NCBI GenBank assembly: GCA_035544215.1
Contig: DATKHY010000001.1
Span: forward strand, 124,001 to 188,000
Length of the DNA stretch: 64,000 nt
Direction: 5' to 3'
Source: Candidatus Binatia bacterium
Lineage (GTDB): Bacteria; Vulcanimicrobiota; Vulcanimicrobiia; Vulcanimicrobiales; Vulcanimicrobiaceae
Position 1 is the first letter of the stretch. Every line of letters starts with the position of its first letter. The notes under the pieces were generated by a model that saw nothing but the letters and a program-made list of their open reading frames with translations, searched no databases and had not been told where the DNA came from. A program made the position numbers and the translations under genes. This document shows, in pieces, positions 52,875 through 61,441 of the stretch.

Positions 52875-53272
52875 CGCTTCTTCTCGCGGTCTTTGAGAAA
52901 TGCGGCCACCGCGCGCTTGCCGGCGCGCGCCAGCCACGCCTCCACGATCACGTCCTTGAGTTCCTTCGACGTGATCTTGCTCAGCTGTATCAGCACTGCG
53001 GGATAACCGTCAAAGTGCGGCGTCGTGAAGTAAACGCCGCGATTGCTCGCGAGCAAGACCTCCTTCATCTCGAGATCTGCGGTACGTACGCCTAAGATCG
53101 GTCCGGTCGGCGCCTTCGCTCCCAGCGCTGCGAGATCCGACTTGCGCAGCGGGCGCTCCCACGCAAAGAATTTCTTGTTGACGATCCAGGCGGCTTTGTC
53201 GGTCGGGGTGCCCTCTTCAGTTACGCCAGGTAGAGCAAGCGCAACCCGCCGGACGTCGCGCCAATTAGCCAT
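52871..53272 (-). CDS. MmcQ/YjbR-family protein
   Basis: 133 residues. It starts MANWRDVRRVALALPGVTEEGTP, and KKFFAWERPLRKSDLAALG, GVYFTTPHFDGYPAVLIQLSKI and EAWLARAGKRAVAAF follow the MmcQ/YjbR (CyaY-like double-wing) fold pattern. Members are thought to bind DNA, but function is unproven. ATG 53272 overlaps the membrane-protein stop by one base (TGATG), and its own stop overlaps the SDR start. The longer open frame lies within the upstream gene. Confidence 0.82.
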   Translation of the reverse strand: MANWRDVRRVALALPGVTEEGTPTDKAAWIVNKKFFAWERPLRKSDLAALGAKAPTGPILGVRTADLEMKEVLLASNRGVYFTTPHFDGYPAVLIQLSKITSKELKDVIVEAWLARAGKRAVAAFLKDREKKR

Positions 53273-54078
53273 CAGGTACGTTCCTTTGACACGCGCTGAG
53301 CGGCTCCGCTCATCGGGCTGGCCAGCCGTTCGGCGAAGATCCACACCGCCGCGACCGCCGCGATGTTGAAGGCGTTGGCGTCCCATGCGTCCTTGCTGTG
53401 AGGAAACACCGGAATCTGCGGCGCCAGCACGAGGGCGCTGAAGACCAAGAGCATGAGCGCAAGCAGTCGCGCGGCGAGAACGTCCGCAACGCGCACGAGT
53501 ATCGCGACGCCGGCGAGCACGAAAGCGACGCCGGTCAGCACGACCCAGAAGGTCTGCCCGGGCGGCAGCCACTTCGGCACGAGCGGCGCGACCGTCGGAA
53601 TGCCGGTCAGGTGTGCCAAACCGAACTCCACCGAGCTAAGTCCGAAGACCCAGCGAGCGACGGCGGCCGTTCGCGCTTGCAGCCGCGAATTTTGAGGCGA
53701 GTACACTGCGTACACGATGGCGGCCGCACAGGCCAAGATGATCTGCTGCCCGACACCGTCCAGGACGCCGATGTAGACGGCCGGGTGCTGCCCGAGGAAA
53801 TGCGGCGCGATGTACAACCGCGGCAGCCAGAAGATGGTGAAAATACCGTAGAGGATGCAGAGCACGATCGCACCGGCCCACGCGGTGCGCTTCGACAGGA
53901 TTGCCGCGCCCGCAACGACGAGGCAGACTCCGGCAACGTACGCCATGATGTGGCGGCCCGGAATGTTGTCGCCGAAAGCCTGAAGCGGCTCATACCCGGC
54001 CGCAAATGCGTCCCACGCGATGTCGATCGCTCCGGTCGCGATCGTCGCAAGGGCATAAACGAAGATCCCGAGCTTCAT
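53272..54078 (-). CDS. Multi-pass membrane protein of unknown function
   Basis: 268 residues with about eight hydrophobic helices (LGIFVYALATIATGAIDIAW, IMAYVAGVCLVVAGAAIL, AGAIVLCILYGIFTIFW, ILACAAAIVYAVY, FWVVLTGVAFVLAGVAIL, LLALMLLVFSALVLAP and a final one). It resembles DoxX/DUF4383-like small membrane proteins in hydropathy but no motif settles the family. ATG 54078 shares a base with the rlmN stop, so it is co-translated with rlmN. Confidence 0.75.
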   Translation of the reverse strand: MKLGIFVYALATIATGAIDIAWDAFAAGYEPLQAFGDNIPGRHIMAYVAGVCLVVAGAAILSKRTAWAGAIVLCILYGIFTIFWLPRLYIAPHFLGQHPAVYIGVLDGVGQQIILACAAAIVYAVYSPQNSRLQARTAAVARWVFGLSSVEFGLAHLTGIPTVAPLVPKWLPPGQTFWVVLTGVAFVLAGVAILVRVADVLAARLLALMLLVFSALVLAPQIPVFPHSKDAWDANAFNIAAVAAVWIFAERLASPMSGAAQRVSKERT

Positions 54079-55169
54079 CAGGATGACGAAGCGTGCGCCT
54101 TGGGCTGGGTTTCCGCGCGGAGTTGGCCGCACGCGGCGGCGATGTCGCGGCCCATATTCTGCCGCACGGTAACCGGCACGCCGGCCTCGTCCGGGATCGC
54201 TGCGAACTTCCAGATCTTGGCTTCGGGCGTCGCTGCGAACGCGGCGTCGGGCGTCGAGTTGTAGGGAATCAAGTTCACGTGATATAGGTGGCCGCGCATG
54301 AGTTTCGCGAGAGCGCGCGCACAGGCCGCGTCGTCGTTGACGCCGTCGAGCATCACGTACTCGAAAAAGATCTTGCGGTTGGTCTTTGCGACGTAGCGCT
54401 CGCAGGCCGCCATCAGTTCCGCGAGCGGGAAGCGCCGGTTGATCGGCATCAGCTTCGAGCGCAGCTCGTCGGTCGGTGCGTGCAGCGATATCGCGAGGTT
54501 GACCTGCAGATGCTCGTCGGCAAACGCGTCGATCTTGTCGACGATGCCGACGGTCGAGATCGTGATGTGGCGATGCCCTAGGCCGAAGCCGTGCGGATCG
54601 TTAAGCAGCGCCACCGCGTCCATGACGGCGGCGTAATTGTGGAACGGCTCGCCCATGCCCATGAAGACCACGTTGGTGACGCGCTTCCCGCGCGTCGCGA
54701 GCCGGCGCGCCAGGAACAGCGCCTGGTCGAAGATCTCGCCGGCGGTGAGGTTGCGGCTGAATCCCGCTTGGCCGGTCGAACAGAACGCGCAAGCGAACGC
54801 GCAGCCGGCCTGCGACGAAATGCAGAGCGTCGTCCGCTCGCCGCGGTGCTCCATCAGCACGGCCTCGACCTCCTTACCGTCGCGGAGCCGAAAGAGAACC
54901 TTGGTCGTCTGACGATCCGACGACTCTTGCAGTACCTCCGGCTCGAGCGACGAGAACGTCACGCCGCTCTCGGTGAACGCCGCGCACAGCTCCTTGGGCA
55001 ACGTCGTGACGTCGCCGACGTTTTCGATCAGCTCCTTCGCTGCGGCGCGATAGATCTGCGCGAGACGATACGGCTTCAGCTCGTATCTGCGCGCGAACTC
55101 GGTGGCGTCGGCGCTACCGGCACGGTTGACGACGTCGCGCAGCCAGATCGCTTGCGGATCGCGATTCAC
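54078..55169 (-). CDS. rlmN: 23S rRNA/tRNA adenine-C2 methyltransferase RlmN
   Basis: 363 residues, radical SAM enzyme methylating A2503 of 23S rRNA and A37 of some tRNAs. The cluster motif is CAFACAFCSTGQAGFSRNL (CxxxCxxC, about residues 118-125). NVVFMGMGEPFHNYAAVMDAV, ITISTVGIVDKID and LAISLHAPTDELRSKLMPIN follow, then VTVRQNMGRDIAAACGQLR near the end, with the second essential Cys. GTG 55169 overlaps the udg stop (GTGA); the long open frame upstream is within udg. Part of the ten-gene run. Confidence 0.96.
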   Translation of the reverse strand: MNRDPQAIWLRDVVNRAGSADATEFARRYELKPYRLAQIYRAAAKELIENVGDVTTLPKELCAAFTESGVTFSSLEPEVLQESSDRQTTKVLFRLRDGKEVEAVLMEHRGERTTLCISSQAGCAFACAFCSTGQAGFSRNLTAGEIFDQALFLARRLATRGKRVTNVVFMGMGEPFHNYAAVMDAVALLNDPHGFGLGHRHITISTVGIVDKIDAFADEHLQVNLAISLHAPTDELRSKLMPINRRFPLAELMAACERYVAKTNRKIFFEYVMLDGVNDDAACARALAKLMRGHLYHVNLIPYNSTPDAAFAATPEAKIWKFAAIPDEAGVPVTVRQNMGRDIAAACGQLRAETQPKAHASSS

Positions 55170-55822
55170 TCGAAGAGCGTCCCTTGCCGGATCTCGACCG
55201 TCTCGACGGCGACCGGCGGCTCGTCGAGCTTCACGCGGACGGCCTTGAGATCGTCCCAGACGAGGCGCTTGACGCCCTCGATCTGACCGCCGGTTTGACG
55301 CAGGATGTACGCCGGGTGGAACGTGACCATTAGCGGCGTGTCGCCCGGACCGATGTACCATCGGCCGCGCATGCGCGTAATTTGAAAGTCGCTTCCCAAG
55401 AACCACTTCGCCGCGGGCGATCCGAGCGCCAAGATGACTTCGGGCGCGACGATCGCGATCTGCTCTTCCAGAAACGGACGGCAGTTCTCCATCTCCTGCG
55501 CGTCCGGCGCGCGATTGCGCGGCCCGTTCGGACCCGAAAACGTCGGCCGGCACTTGACGGTGTTGCAGATGTAGACTCGTTCGCGCGGCAGCCCGATGGC
55601 CAACAGCATCCGGTCGAGCAGCTGACCCGCGCGGCCGACGAACGGGCGCCCGAGCTCGTCCTCCGTCTCGCCCGGCCCTTCGCCGACGACCATGAGCCGC
55701 GCGAACGGATCTCCCTCGCCGTAGACGTTGTTGCGCCGCTCGTAACCGATCGCACACCGTCTGCATGCGGCCGCGGCGGCGGCGGCCTCGGCGAGCCGCT
55801 GCTCGCGCGACGCGTCGTTCAT
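55166..55822 (-). CDS. Type-4 uracil-DNA glycosylase (Fe-S)
   Basis: 218 residues. It removes uracil from DNA. Cysteines of the 4Fe-4S site are CRRC (about residues 20-23), C in YICNTVKCRPT (about 87) and C in MENCRPFL (about 113). The catalytic segment VVGEGPGETEDELGRPFVGRAGQLLDRML (about 45-72) and the C-terminal HPAYILR (about 173) are diagnostic of the TIGR00758 family common in thermophiles and Actinobacteria. It begins three bases after ybjQ and overlaps rlmN. The N-terminal polyalanine helix is unusual but harmless. Confidence 0.94.
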   Translation of the reverse strand: MNDASREQRLAEAAAAAAACRRCAIGYERRNNVYGEGDPFARLMVVGEGPGETEDELGRPFVGRAGQLLDRMLLAIGLPRERVYICNTVKCRPTFSGPNGPRNRAPDAQEMENCRPFLEEQIAIVAPEVILALGSPAAKWFLGSDFQITRMRGRWYIGPGDTPLMVTFHPAYILRQTGGQIEGVKRLVWDDLKAVRVKLDEPPVAVETVEIRQGTLFE

Positions 55823-55825
55823 CGC

Positions 55826-56161
55826 CTAAGTCTGCTCCGTCACGTAAACGGCCTGACCGAACGCCACGACCTCGCAGGCGCCGTCCTCGCCTTCCGAGAC
55901 GAAGAACTGCAGCCCGATCACCGCATTCGCTCCGAGCGCGTCGGCCCGCTTACGTAACGCCTCGAGGGCCTCGGCGCGCAGCTGCTCTGCGTCGCTGAGA
56001 AACTCGGCGCTGGCGAGGCCGATCAGCATACCCAGGCTGCGAAACGTCGAGCGGAGCCGGTTGCGCGGACGCAGCGCCGAGCCCGAGACGTAGCCGAACG
56101 TCCGCGTCGTGCGATAGCCGTCGAGCCGGTCGAACGTGACGATGTTGTCGTTCGCGATCAC
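55826..56161 (-). CDS. YbjQ/UPF0145-family protein
   Basis: About 111 residues. The pattern DGYRTTRTFGYVSGSALRPRNRLRSTFRSL, EALRKRADALGANAVIGLQFFVSE and EVVAFGQAVYV fits the YbjQ family (pentameric alpha-beta proteins once called heavy-metal-binding). Function unknown. GTG 56161 was used because VIANDNIVTFDRL aligns with the usual start; the frame extends to a TTG at 56197. First gene of the reverse-strand run that ends with ppdK, divergent from the GT9 gene by 45 bases. Confidence 0.82.
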   Translation of the reverse strand: MIANDNIVTFDRLDGYRTTRTFGYVSGSALRPRNRLRSTFRSLGMLIGLASAEFLSDAEQLRAEALEALRKRADALGANAVIGLQFFVSEGEDGACEVVAFGQAVYVTEQT

Positions 56162-56206
56162 GGCACCAAGCAGGCGCCCTCGAATTGCCGGTGGCAAATA
56201 ACGGGC

Positions 56207-57181
56207 ATGCCTGAGGTTTCACCGTCGGTACTGATCATCCGCCTCGACGGAATCGGCGATGCACTCGCTCTGGCGCCGTTGCTCGCGGCGCTGCGCCGCC
56301 GAGTAATTCCGGTCGACGTTGTCGCGCGGCGGTCCAACGCCGGCGTCTTCGCCGCAGCCGCCGCGAGACGCATCATAGTCGCCGATTTCGAGCTGCGATC
56401 GAGCTCCGCGGCGAACCTCGGCCGCATCGACGAGTTGGGGCGGTCGCTGCGCGCGCACGACTACTCGCACGTCCTGGTGGCGACGGAAGATCCAGGCGGC
56501 TATCGCCTCGCCGGCGCGGTCGCGGCGCCTACGCGCATCGGGTTCTCGAACGGCTGGGGCAAACCGTTCAAAAGCTTGTGGGCGCGGAGGTTTCTCACGG
56601 CCACCATCTACCGCAGCGCGGGAGTCGACCGGCGCGCGCGGCACGAGTGCGATGTGTTGTTCGGCCTCGGCGCACCACTGATCGGTGAAGAGCGGCCTAC
56701 CAAAGACGCCTCCGAGCTGCGCACGCTCGTGCTCGAACGCGAGCCGCAGCCCGACGAACGCGTCGCCGTACAGATAACGACGAAATGGGAACGCCTCGAT
56801 ATCCCGCTGGAGCATGTCGTCGAACTCGTCCGAAGGCTGGCTGCGAGTGCGGAGTTGCGATTACTCTCGGCTCGAGCCGAAGCGCCCTACGCGGAGCGTG
56901 TCGCGCAGGCGACGGACGCGGCGATCGATTATTTCGACGATTTGGTCGAATGGAAGGCCGCGATCGGCGCGGCGCCCGCGCTCGTCGCGCCGGACTCCGG
57001 TGCGATGCACGTGGCCGGAACGGTGGGCACACCCGTCGTCGGCGTCTTTCCTCCGGGTCGCAACTTCGCGCTGCAAGTGGATCGCTGGGCGCCGTGGGCT
57101 GCGCGCCACCGGATCGTCGGCGCCGGCGACTGCTGGCCGGAGCGCGCGGCGGGCGCGCTCGCGGACCTGCTCTCGGTGTGA
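56207..57181 (+). CDS. Glycosyltransferase family 9 (heptosyltransferase-like)
   Basis: 324 residues. VLIIRLDGIGDALALAPLLAAL at the N-terminus is the GT9 start motif. VDVVARRSNAGVF, SHVLVATEDPGGYRLAGAVAAPTRIGFSNGWGKPF and ALVAPDSGAMHVAGTVGTPVVGVFPPG (about residues 262-290, nucleotide-sugar site) fit ADP-heptose:LPS heptosyltransferases. It implies an outer membrane with LPS-like glycolipids or another sugar polymer. Convergent with DUF2079, one base apart. The acceptor is unknown. Confidence 0.9.
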   Translation: MPEVSPSVLIIRLDGIGDALALAPLLAALRRRVIPVDVVARRSNAGVFAAAAARRIIVADFELRSSSAANLGRIDELGRSLRAHDYSHVLVATEDPGGYRLAGAVAAPTRIGFSNGWGKPFKSLWARRFLTATIYRSAGVDRRARHECDVLFGLGAPLIGEERPTKDASELRTLVLEREPQPDERVAVQITTKWERLDIPLEHVVELVRRLAASAELRLLSARAEAPYAERVAQATDAAIDYFDDLVEWKAAIGAAPALVAPDSGAMHVAGTVGTPVVGVFPPGRNFALQVDRWAPWAARHRIVGAGDCWPERAAGALADLLSV

Positions 57182-57182
57182 T

Positions 57183-58520
57183 CTATTCGCAGGGGCCCGT
57201 GCGGCGGTAGAGCTCGATGCCGCCCACGACCGCGACCTCGGTGTAGCGCGCGTCGAGAAGCAGCCGCGTGAACGCGTCGTTATACTCTCGCAGCCGCGCC
57301 GATTCCGGAAAGTCGCGATCGATCAGCACGAAGCATGCATTCGTATCGATCTGCGGAACCTCGGGAAGCAGACGCGCGTACGGGTCCGTCAGCGCGAGGT
57401 GCGTGTAAGCTTCCTCTTGCGTCGCGATGCTGACCTCGTTGGGGAGCGTCTGTAGAAATTGGTCGAGCGCGACGTCACGCGGCTGCACCGCGCGCAGGTT
57501 CATCCCAGGATGTAACGGGTCGGCCACCGCAAACTCGATTAGGCAGAGAACCACACAGGCGATGGACGCGAGCCGGATGCGCCCCGGGTCGAGGCGCCGC
57601 AGAGTAAACGCAAACGCTACCAGCACGTATCCGATCCACGCCCCCGCATAATGTGTCCCCAGCGTGAACGTCGTCGACATCCGTGAGAGCAGGACCTCCG
57701 CGAGCGGTGCGGCGGCCAGCCAGATCATCCGCGTTCGCAGCGGCAGAAACAGCAGGGGCACGAAAATCAGCAGCAGAAAACCGAGCCGGGCCGCAAGCTC
57801 CGGCAAGATCGCGCCCTCCCCGCTCCACGCGTAGAACCGCTGCGGCCGCCACTGGAACGCCGCATCGGCCGACGCGTGCGGCTGGATGAACGCGAAGAAC
57901 GCGACGAGCACGGCGACACTGATCGCCGCAACCGCCGCCGCGACCTTGCCCCGCGTCGTGCCACGGTAATACCAAGCGCCGAGCGCCCCGGCGATCGCGA
58001 GAAAAGCGCCCTGATCTTCTTTTATCGCCAGCGTCGCCAGTGCAAATACGATCGTCCCGGCGGTGAGGTCGGCATCGAACGCGTAGAGCGTCCAGGCGAC
58101 GGCGGCGGGCGCAAAGCTGTTCTCGTGAAAATCGCCGAAGATCAGGCCGGCCAGCGGCGGATACAACCACGCCACGACCGCGGCAAGCCGCGCGGCGCCG
58201 ACGTCGCCGCGCTCGCGCAAGACGAGCCCGTAGATCGGCGGCGCCACGAGCGCGCCCGCGACGGCGGCGAGAACGATCAGGGTCAGCGGCGAATGCGCCA
58301 GTGCGAGCACGATCCCGACCGGATAGAGTATCGGCGAGAAGTGAAACGCCCAGTGGCTCCCCTCGATCGGATTGCAGAAACACCCGAACGCGCTCGCGGC
58401 AGTCTGGCTGAAGATGCCGAAGTCGACGAGGTTGCGATGCACCGCATACTTCGCCCATCCGAGGGCCGCAAACAGCACCGCGTAGAGCAGACATCCTAGC
58501 CAGAGAAATCGATCGCGCAC
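57183..58520 (-). CDS. DUF2079 multi-pass membrane protein
   Basis: 445 residues, about ten helices. DUF2079 features are visible: HRNLVDFGIFSQTAASAFG (about residues 28-46), HFSPILYPVG, PPLAGLIFGDFHENSFAPAAVAWTLYAF (about 120-147) and ATLAIKEDQGAFLAIAGAL (about 160). The fold resembles GT-C/dolichol-phosphate-type glycosyltransferases, with the acidic D in VDFG as possible catalytic residue. After the last helix comes a soluble tail with LPNEVSIATQEEAYTHLALTDP. It starts three bases after prfB. Substrate unknown. Confidence 0.85.
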   Translation of the reverse strand: MRDRFLWLGCLLYAVLFAALGWAKYAVHRNLVDFGIFSQTAASAFGCFCNPIEGSHWAFHFSPILYPVGIVLALAHSPLTLIVLAAVAGALVAPPIYGLVLRERGDVGAARLAAVVAWLYPPLAGLIFGDFHENSFAPAAVAWTLYAFDADLTAGTIVFALATLAIKEDQGAFLAIAGALGAWYYRGTTRGKVAAAVAAISVAVLVAFFAFIQPHASADAAFQWRPQRFYAWSGEGAILPELAARLGFLLLIFVPLLFLPLRTRMIWLAAAPLAEVLLSRMSTTFTLGTHYAGAWIGYVLVAFAFTLRRLDPGRIRLASIACVVLCLIEFAVADPLHPGMNLRAVQPRDVALDQFLQTLPNEVSIATQEEAYTHLALTDPYARLLPEVPQIDTNACFVLIDRDFPESARLREYNDAFTRLLLDARYTEVAVVGGIELYRRTGPCE

Positions 58521-58523
58521 GCG

Positions 58524-59634
58524 CTATTGCGAGAGCAGCGCGCGGCGTTGCTGCAGATACGGCCAGATGAACGTGTCGATGCCGCCGTCGAGCACGTCGG
58601 CGACGTTGCCGGTCTCGACTTCCGTGCGATGGTCCTTCACGAGCTGATAGGGCTGCAGCACGTAGGAGCGTATCTGCGATCCCCATTCGTTGGCCTGACG
58701 TTCGCCGCGCAGATCCGCGAGCTTGCGATCGTGTTCCTCGGCGGCACGGGCGGCGAGCTTTGCGCGCAAGACTTTCATCGCCACGTCGCGGTTCTGCGCC
58801 TGCGACCGCTCCTGCTGCGACGTCACGATGATTCCCGTGGGTTGATGAATGACGCGCACGGCGGATTCGGTCTTGTTCACGTATTGACCGCCCGCGCCGC
58901 CGGACTTGAACGTCTCGATGCGGACGTCGTCGGGCTTGATCTCGACGCCGGCGTCCTCGCCCGCCTGGACCTCAGGGATGACGTCGACCGCCGCGAACGA
59001 CGTGTGCCGGCGGTGCGCCGCGTCGAACGGCGACAAGCGCACCAGACGATGCACCCCGCGCTCGCTCTCGAGCATCCCGTAGGCGTTGCGCCCGCGAACG
59101 AAAAACGTGATCGACTTTAGGCCGGCCTCTTCGGCCGGGGACTCGTCCACGATCTGAGTCGAAAAGCCGTTCCTCTCCGCCCACCGGAGATACATTCGCG
59201 CCAGCATCTGCGTCCAATCGGCCGCATCGACGCCGCCGGCGCCCGCGAAGACGCTGACGATCGCGTCGTGGGAATCGAATTCACCGCTGAAGCTCGCCGC
59301 CATCTCGAGGGCCTCGACGGATTCCGTCGCGACGGCGATGCTGCGCTCGGCCTCGCTCTCCGCCGCCGCATCGCTTGGGAAGAGCTCGAGTAGCTGACCC
59401 GCGTCGCGCAGCCCTGCGGCGATGCGGTCGACGGCGGTGGTGCGATCGCGCAGCTCGGCTAGCTCCTTCATCACGCTCTGCGCCGATTCGGGATCGTTCC
59501 AAAACGTTTGGGAGCGAGAGCGTTCGTCCAGCTCGGCTATGCGGCGACGCGTGGACGCGTCGTCAAAGACGCTCCTTGAGCGACTCCAAACGTTCCTCGA
59601 GGCGCGCAATGGCTGTCAGGTGCGTGTCGCTCAT
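58524..59634 (-). CDS. prfB: Peptide chain release factor 2, with programmed +1 frameshift
   Basis: About 369 residues after frameshift. The zero frame begins at ATG 59634 (MSDTHLTAIARLEERLESLK) and reaches an in-frame TGA at 59565-59563 after 23 codons. The rest is in the +1 frame from GAC 59564 and encodes all RF2 domains: RLVRLSPFDAAHRRHTSFA (SPF stop-recognition motif, about residue 205) and FKSGGAGGQYVNKTESAVR (GGQ, about 245). The open frame beginning at 59609 is only the +1 part. Low RF2 activity at the UGA should favour the shift and give autoregulation. DUF2079 follows three bases downstream. Confidence 0.96.
59562..59577 (-). promoter_or_regulatory. prfB programmed +1 frameshift site
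   Basis: Reading the reverse strand: AAGGAG CGT CTT TGA C. The internal Shine-Dalgarno-like AAGGAG (59577-59572), one codon, the slippery CTT, the TGA and the following C match the E. coli RF2 site in order and spacing. Confidence 0.94.
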
Positions 59635-59708
59635 ATCGCCGCATTCTGCCCTTGCCGGGTGCGGGCCTCGTCGTGATCGAGCGGCAGCCACAACGACGGA
59701 GGTTTATT

Positions 59709-60098
59709 ATGTTCGTTCAACCGCTCGACGGCCCGCTCGGGCAAAACTCCATTCCGGCCATGACGGGAGGCGCCCAAGGCGAGGGCACGCTGCTTCAAGG
59801 CGGCATCGCACCCACCGCCGGCGACAACATTTCGCGTTTCGTCCCGCCGTGGTACAACCAGGGCAGCGTGGCCGCACCGTACGCGAGCGGCTACGGCAAC
59901 GACGGCTCCGTCCAGGGAATGTTTGGACCCTTGATGGGCGTATTGCAACAGCTGATGCAGATGCTGCAATCGCTGATGGGCTACGGCTGCAGCGCTCCGT
60001 ACGGGAGCGGCAACTGTAGCGGTGGCGGCAACGAGCGGTACTTCCAGAACGCGAGCGGCTCCAGCGAAGGTGACCCGCACCTGTCCTTCAACGGGTAG
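59709..60098 (+). CDS. Hypothetical protein ending at a GDPHLSFNG motif, probably truncated
   Basis: 129 residues, start ATG 59709 with GGAGG six to seven bases upstream. Low-complexity Gly/Gln/Met-rich sequence (FGPLMGVLQQLMQMLQSLMGYG) with two Cys near the end, then FQNASGSSEGDPHLSFNG and TAG. In other proteins GDPHLxFNG opens a longer domain, so this one stops exactly where a domain should begin. After the TAG the same frame is open for 61 more codons (KWLLAAWKRLL at first) but shows no recognisable domain. A nonsense mutation or an exchange at the edge of the low-GC region is likely. Confidence 0.65.
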   Translation: MFVQPLDGPLGQNSIPAMTGGAQGEGTLLQGGIAPTAGDNISRFVPPWYNQGSVAAPYASGYGNDGSVQGMFGPLMGVLQQLMQMLQSLMGYGCSAPYGSGNCSGGGNERYFQNASGSSEGDPHLSFNG

Positions 60099-60795
60099 AA
60101 GTGGCTTCTGGCAGCATGGAAAAGGCTGCTGCCGAGTGCTTTCCGAGACTACGCCAACGAAAGCAACGGTCTAACCGAACCGAGCCCCAGAATTCTGCAT
60201 ATTCCCCGTGGCGTTTATGTAGGGGGCCCGATAGAATTAGCTGGCCCACTGATACCAAGCTTATACCGGAACTGTTATACTGGGTAGTGCGACCGGCCGC
60301 TCGCTGGCAGCGGCATCGCCGGCAACGCGCAAAACGCCGCAATAAATGTGCTTAAACTCGGCCTGTATGCATCTGAGATTCAGCCCCAGCAACAGACACA
60401 GCGTACACCGTTGTACGGTGCTACTCCGGCAGCTAAAAAAGCGGTCCTCCGACGTGGAAGACGGCACCAGCTCTGACGGCAGCTGGTGCCTGGGAATCGC
60501 TTCATGGGAGGCGCGGCGAGATTACCACCGCGTCGCTGTCATGCGACCCTCGCAGACGCCGGATACGGTTCGGCCCTTTAAGGCTTGCGGGCCGCAGGCG
60601 TCGGCCCGAGCTCGTCAAATCGGCAAGTGCAATGTTCCGTGCATCGGCGGCACCGTGTATCCCAAGCCACTTCGTTCGGGTCGCAGCCGCATTCGAGTTT
60701 GTTTGAATCGGTCACAGGGCGCAATTATAGCACGGCCCCAGGATCCGACCGCCGGCTACCGCGTGTTGCAGTAGTCGCCGTGTATGCCGCGGTTC
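60099..60795. other. Low-coding segment at the start of the accessory region
   Basis: About 700 bases with no credible gene. Base composition shifts to lower GC, and ORFs here (the longest 142 codons, 60346-60774 on the plus strand) show no family features or Shine-Dalgarno. The segment includes a 10-bp inverted repeat (60463-60490). It may hold gene remnants or an unrecognised RNA. Confidence 0.5.
60463..60490. other. 10-bp perfect hairpin
   Basis: GGCACCAGCT and AGCTGGTGCC are separated by 8 bases. No T-run follows on either strand, so it is not an obvious terminator. It may belong to a structured RNA or a decayed element in the otherwise empty segment. Confidence 0.45.
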
Positions 60796-61332
60796 TTATA
60801 CTACGGTTATAAGGAGTCGTAATACGGCCGCTATCCGCACAAATCTTACCGCCGCGAAGCCGGCTGCGACAACGAATGCCAGCTCCACCCACTTAACTGG
60901 GATGTCGCCGCTTCGCTCACCGTCGTGTGCAAATGCGAGAATGGACGCGCAGAGGAGCGCCAACATCGCCCACATGCAACTCAAAAAAACTACGCCCAGT
61001 CTAGCTTTGCCTTCTGGCTTGAGGACCTTGTCGATAGACGTGAGTGGCGCCCGGATGAGATTGACAAGAACGGACACACTGGTCATTGTCAGACCAAGGA
61101 GCGTGACAGACGCCGTGATCGCCACTTGATACAGTCCATGCCGGATCTCATACGGGATCAAAGTCAATGGAGCGGGTACGACGGCGACCAGAAGGAAGAC
61201 GACAAATACGATGATGGCGCTCGCCGTGTCCGTCCACGGATTCTCGAGCCAATAATCGAAGCACGTGGTGATTGTCGACTCTTGATATAGGCCCACGGTG
61301 GTCTCATCGGCCTTCGGCTTCGTCTGGTGCAT
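60796..61332 (-). CDS. Membrane protein of unknown function
   Basis: 178 residues with four predicted helices (SAIIVFVVFLLVAVVPAPLTL, YQVAITASVTLLGLTMTSVSVLV, VFLSCMWAMLALLCASILAFA and VELAFVVAAGFAAVRFVRIAAVLRLL). A perfect AGGAGG lies six to seven bases before ATG 61332, so the gene is real. The LLGLTMTSVSVLVNLIRAP stretch is reminiscent of small holin- or immunity-like membrane proteins, but no family can be named. It lies in the low-GC accessory segment. Confidence 0.7.
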   Translation of the reverse strand: MHQTKPKADETTVGLYQESTITTCFDYWLENPWTDTASAIIVFVVFLLVAVVPAPLTLIPYEIRHGLYQVAITASVTLLGLTMTSVSVLVNLIRAPLTSIDKVLKPEGKARLGVVFLSCMWAMLALLCASILAFAHDGERSGDIPVKWVELAFVVAAGFAAVRFVRIAAVLRLLITVV

Positions 61333-61441
61333 TGGGAGCCTCCTGAGGATGTTCTCTGAACGGACCCAGCAAGCCTAGATCCGGTTGCAAGCCACGAATT
61401 GGCGCTGTCGCCCCTTCAAGGAAATTTCGATCGAACCCATA

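Noticed and set aside
60346-60774. 142-codon plus-strand ORF in the low-GC segment
   Set aside because: No Shine-Dalgarno, irregular Cys/Arg-rich sequence and no homology features. I treat the region as non-coding.
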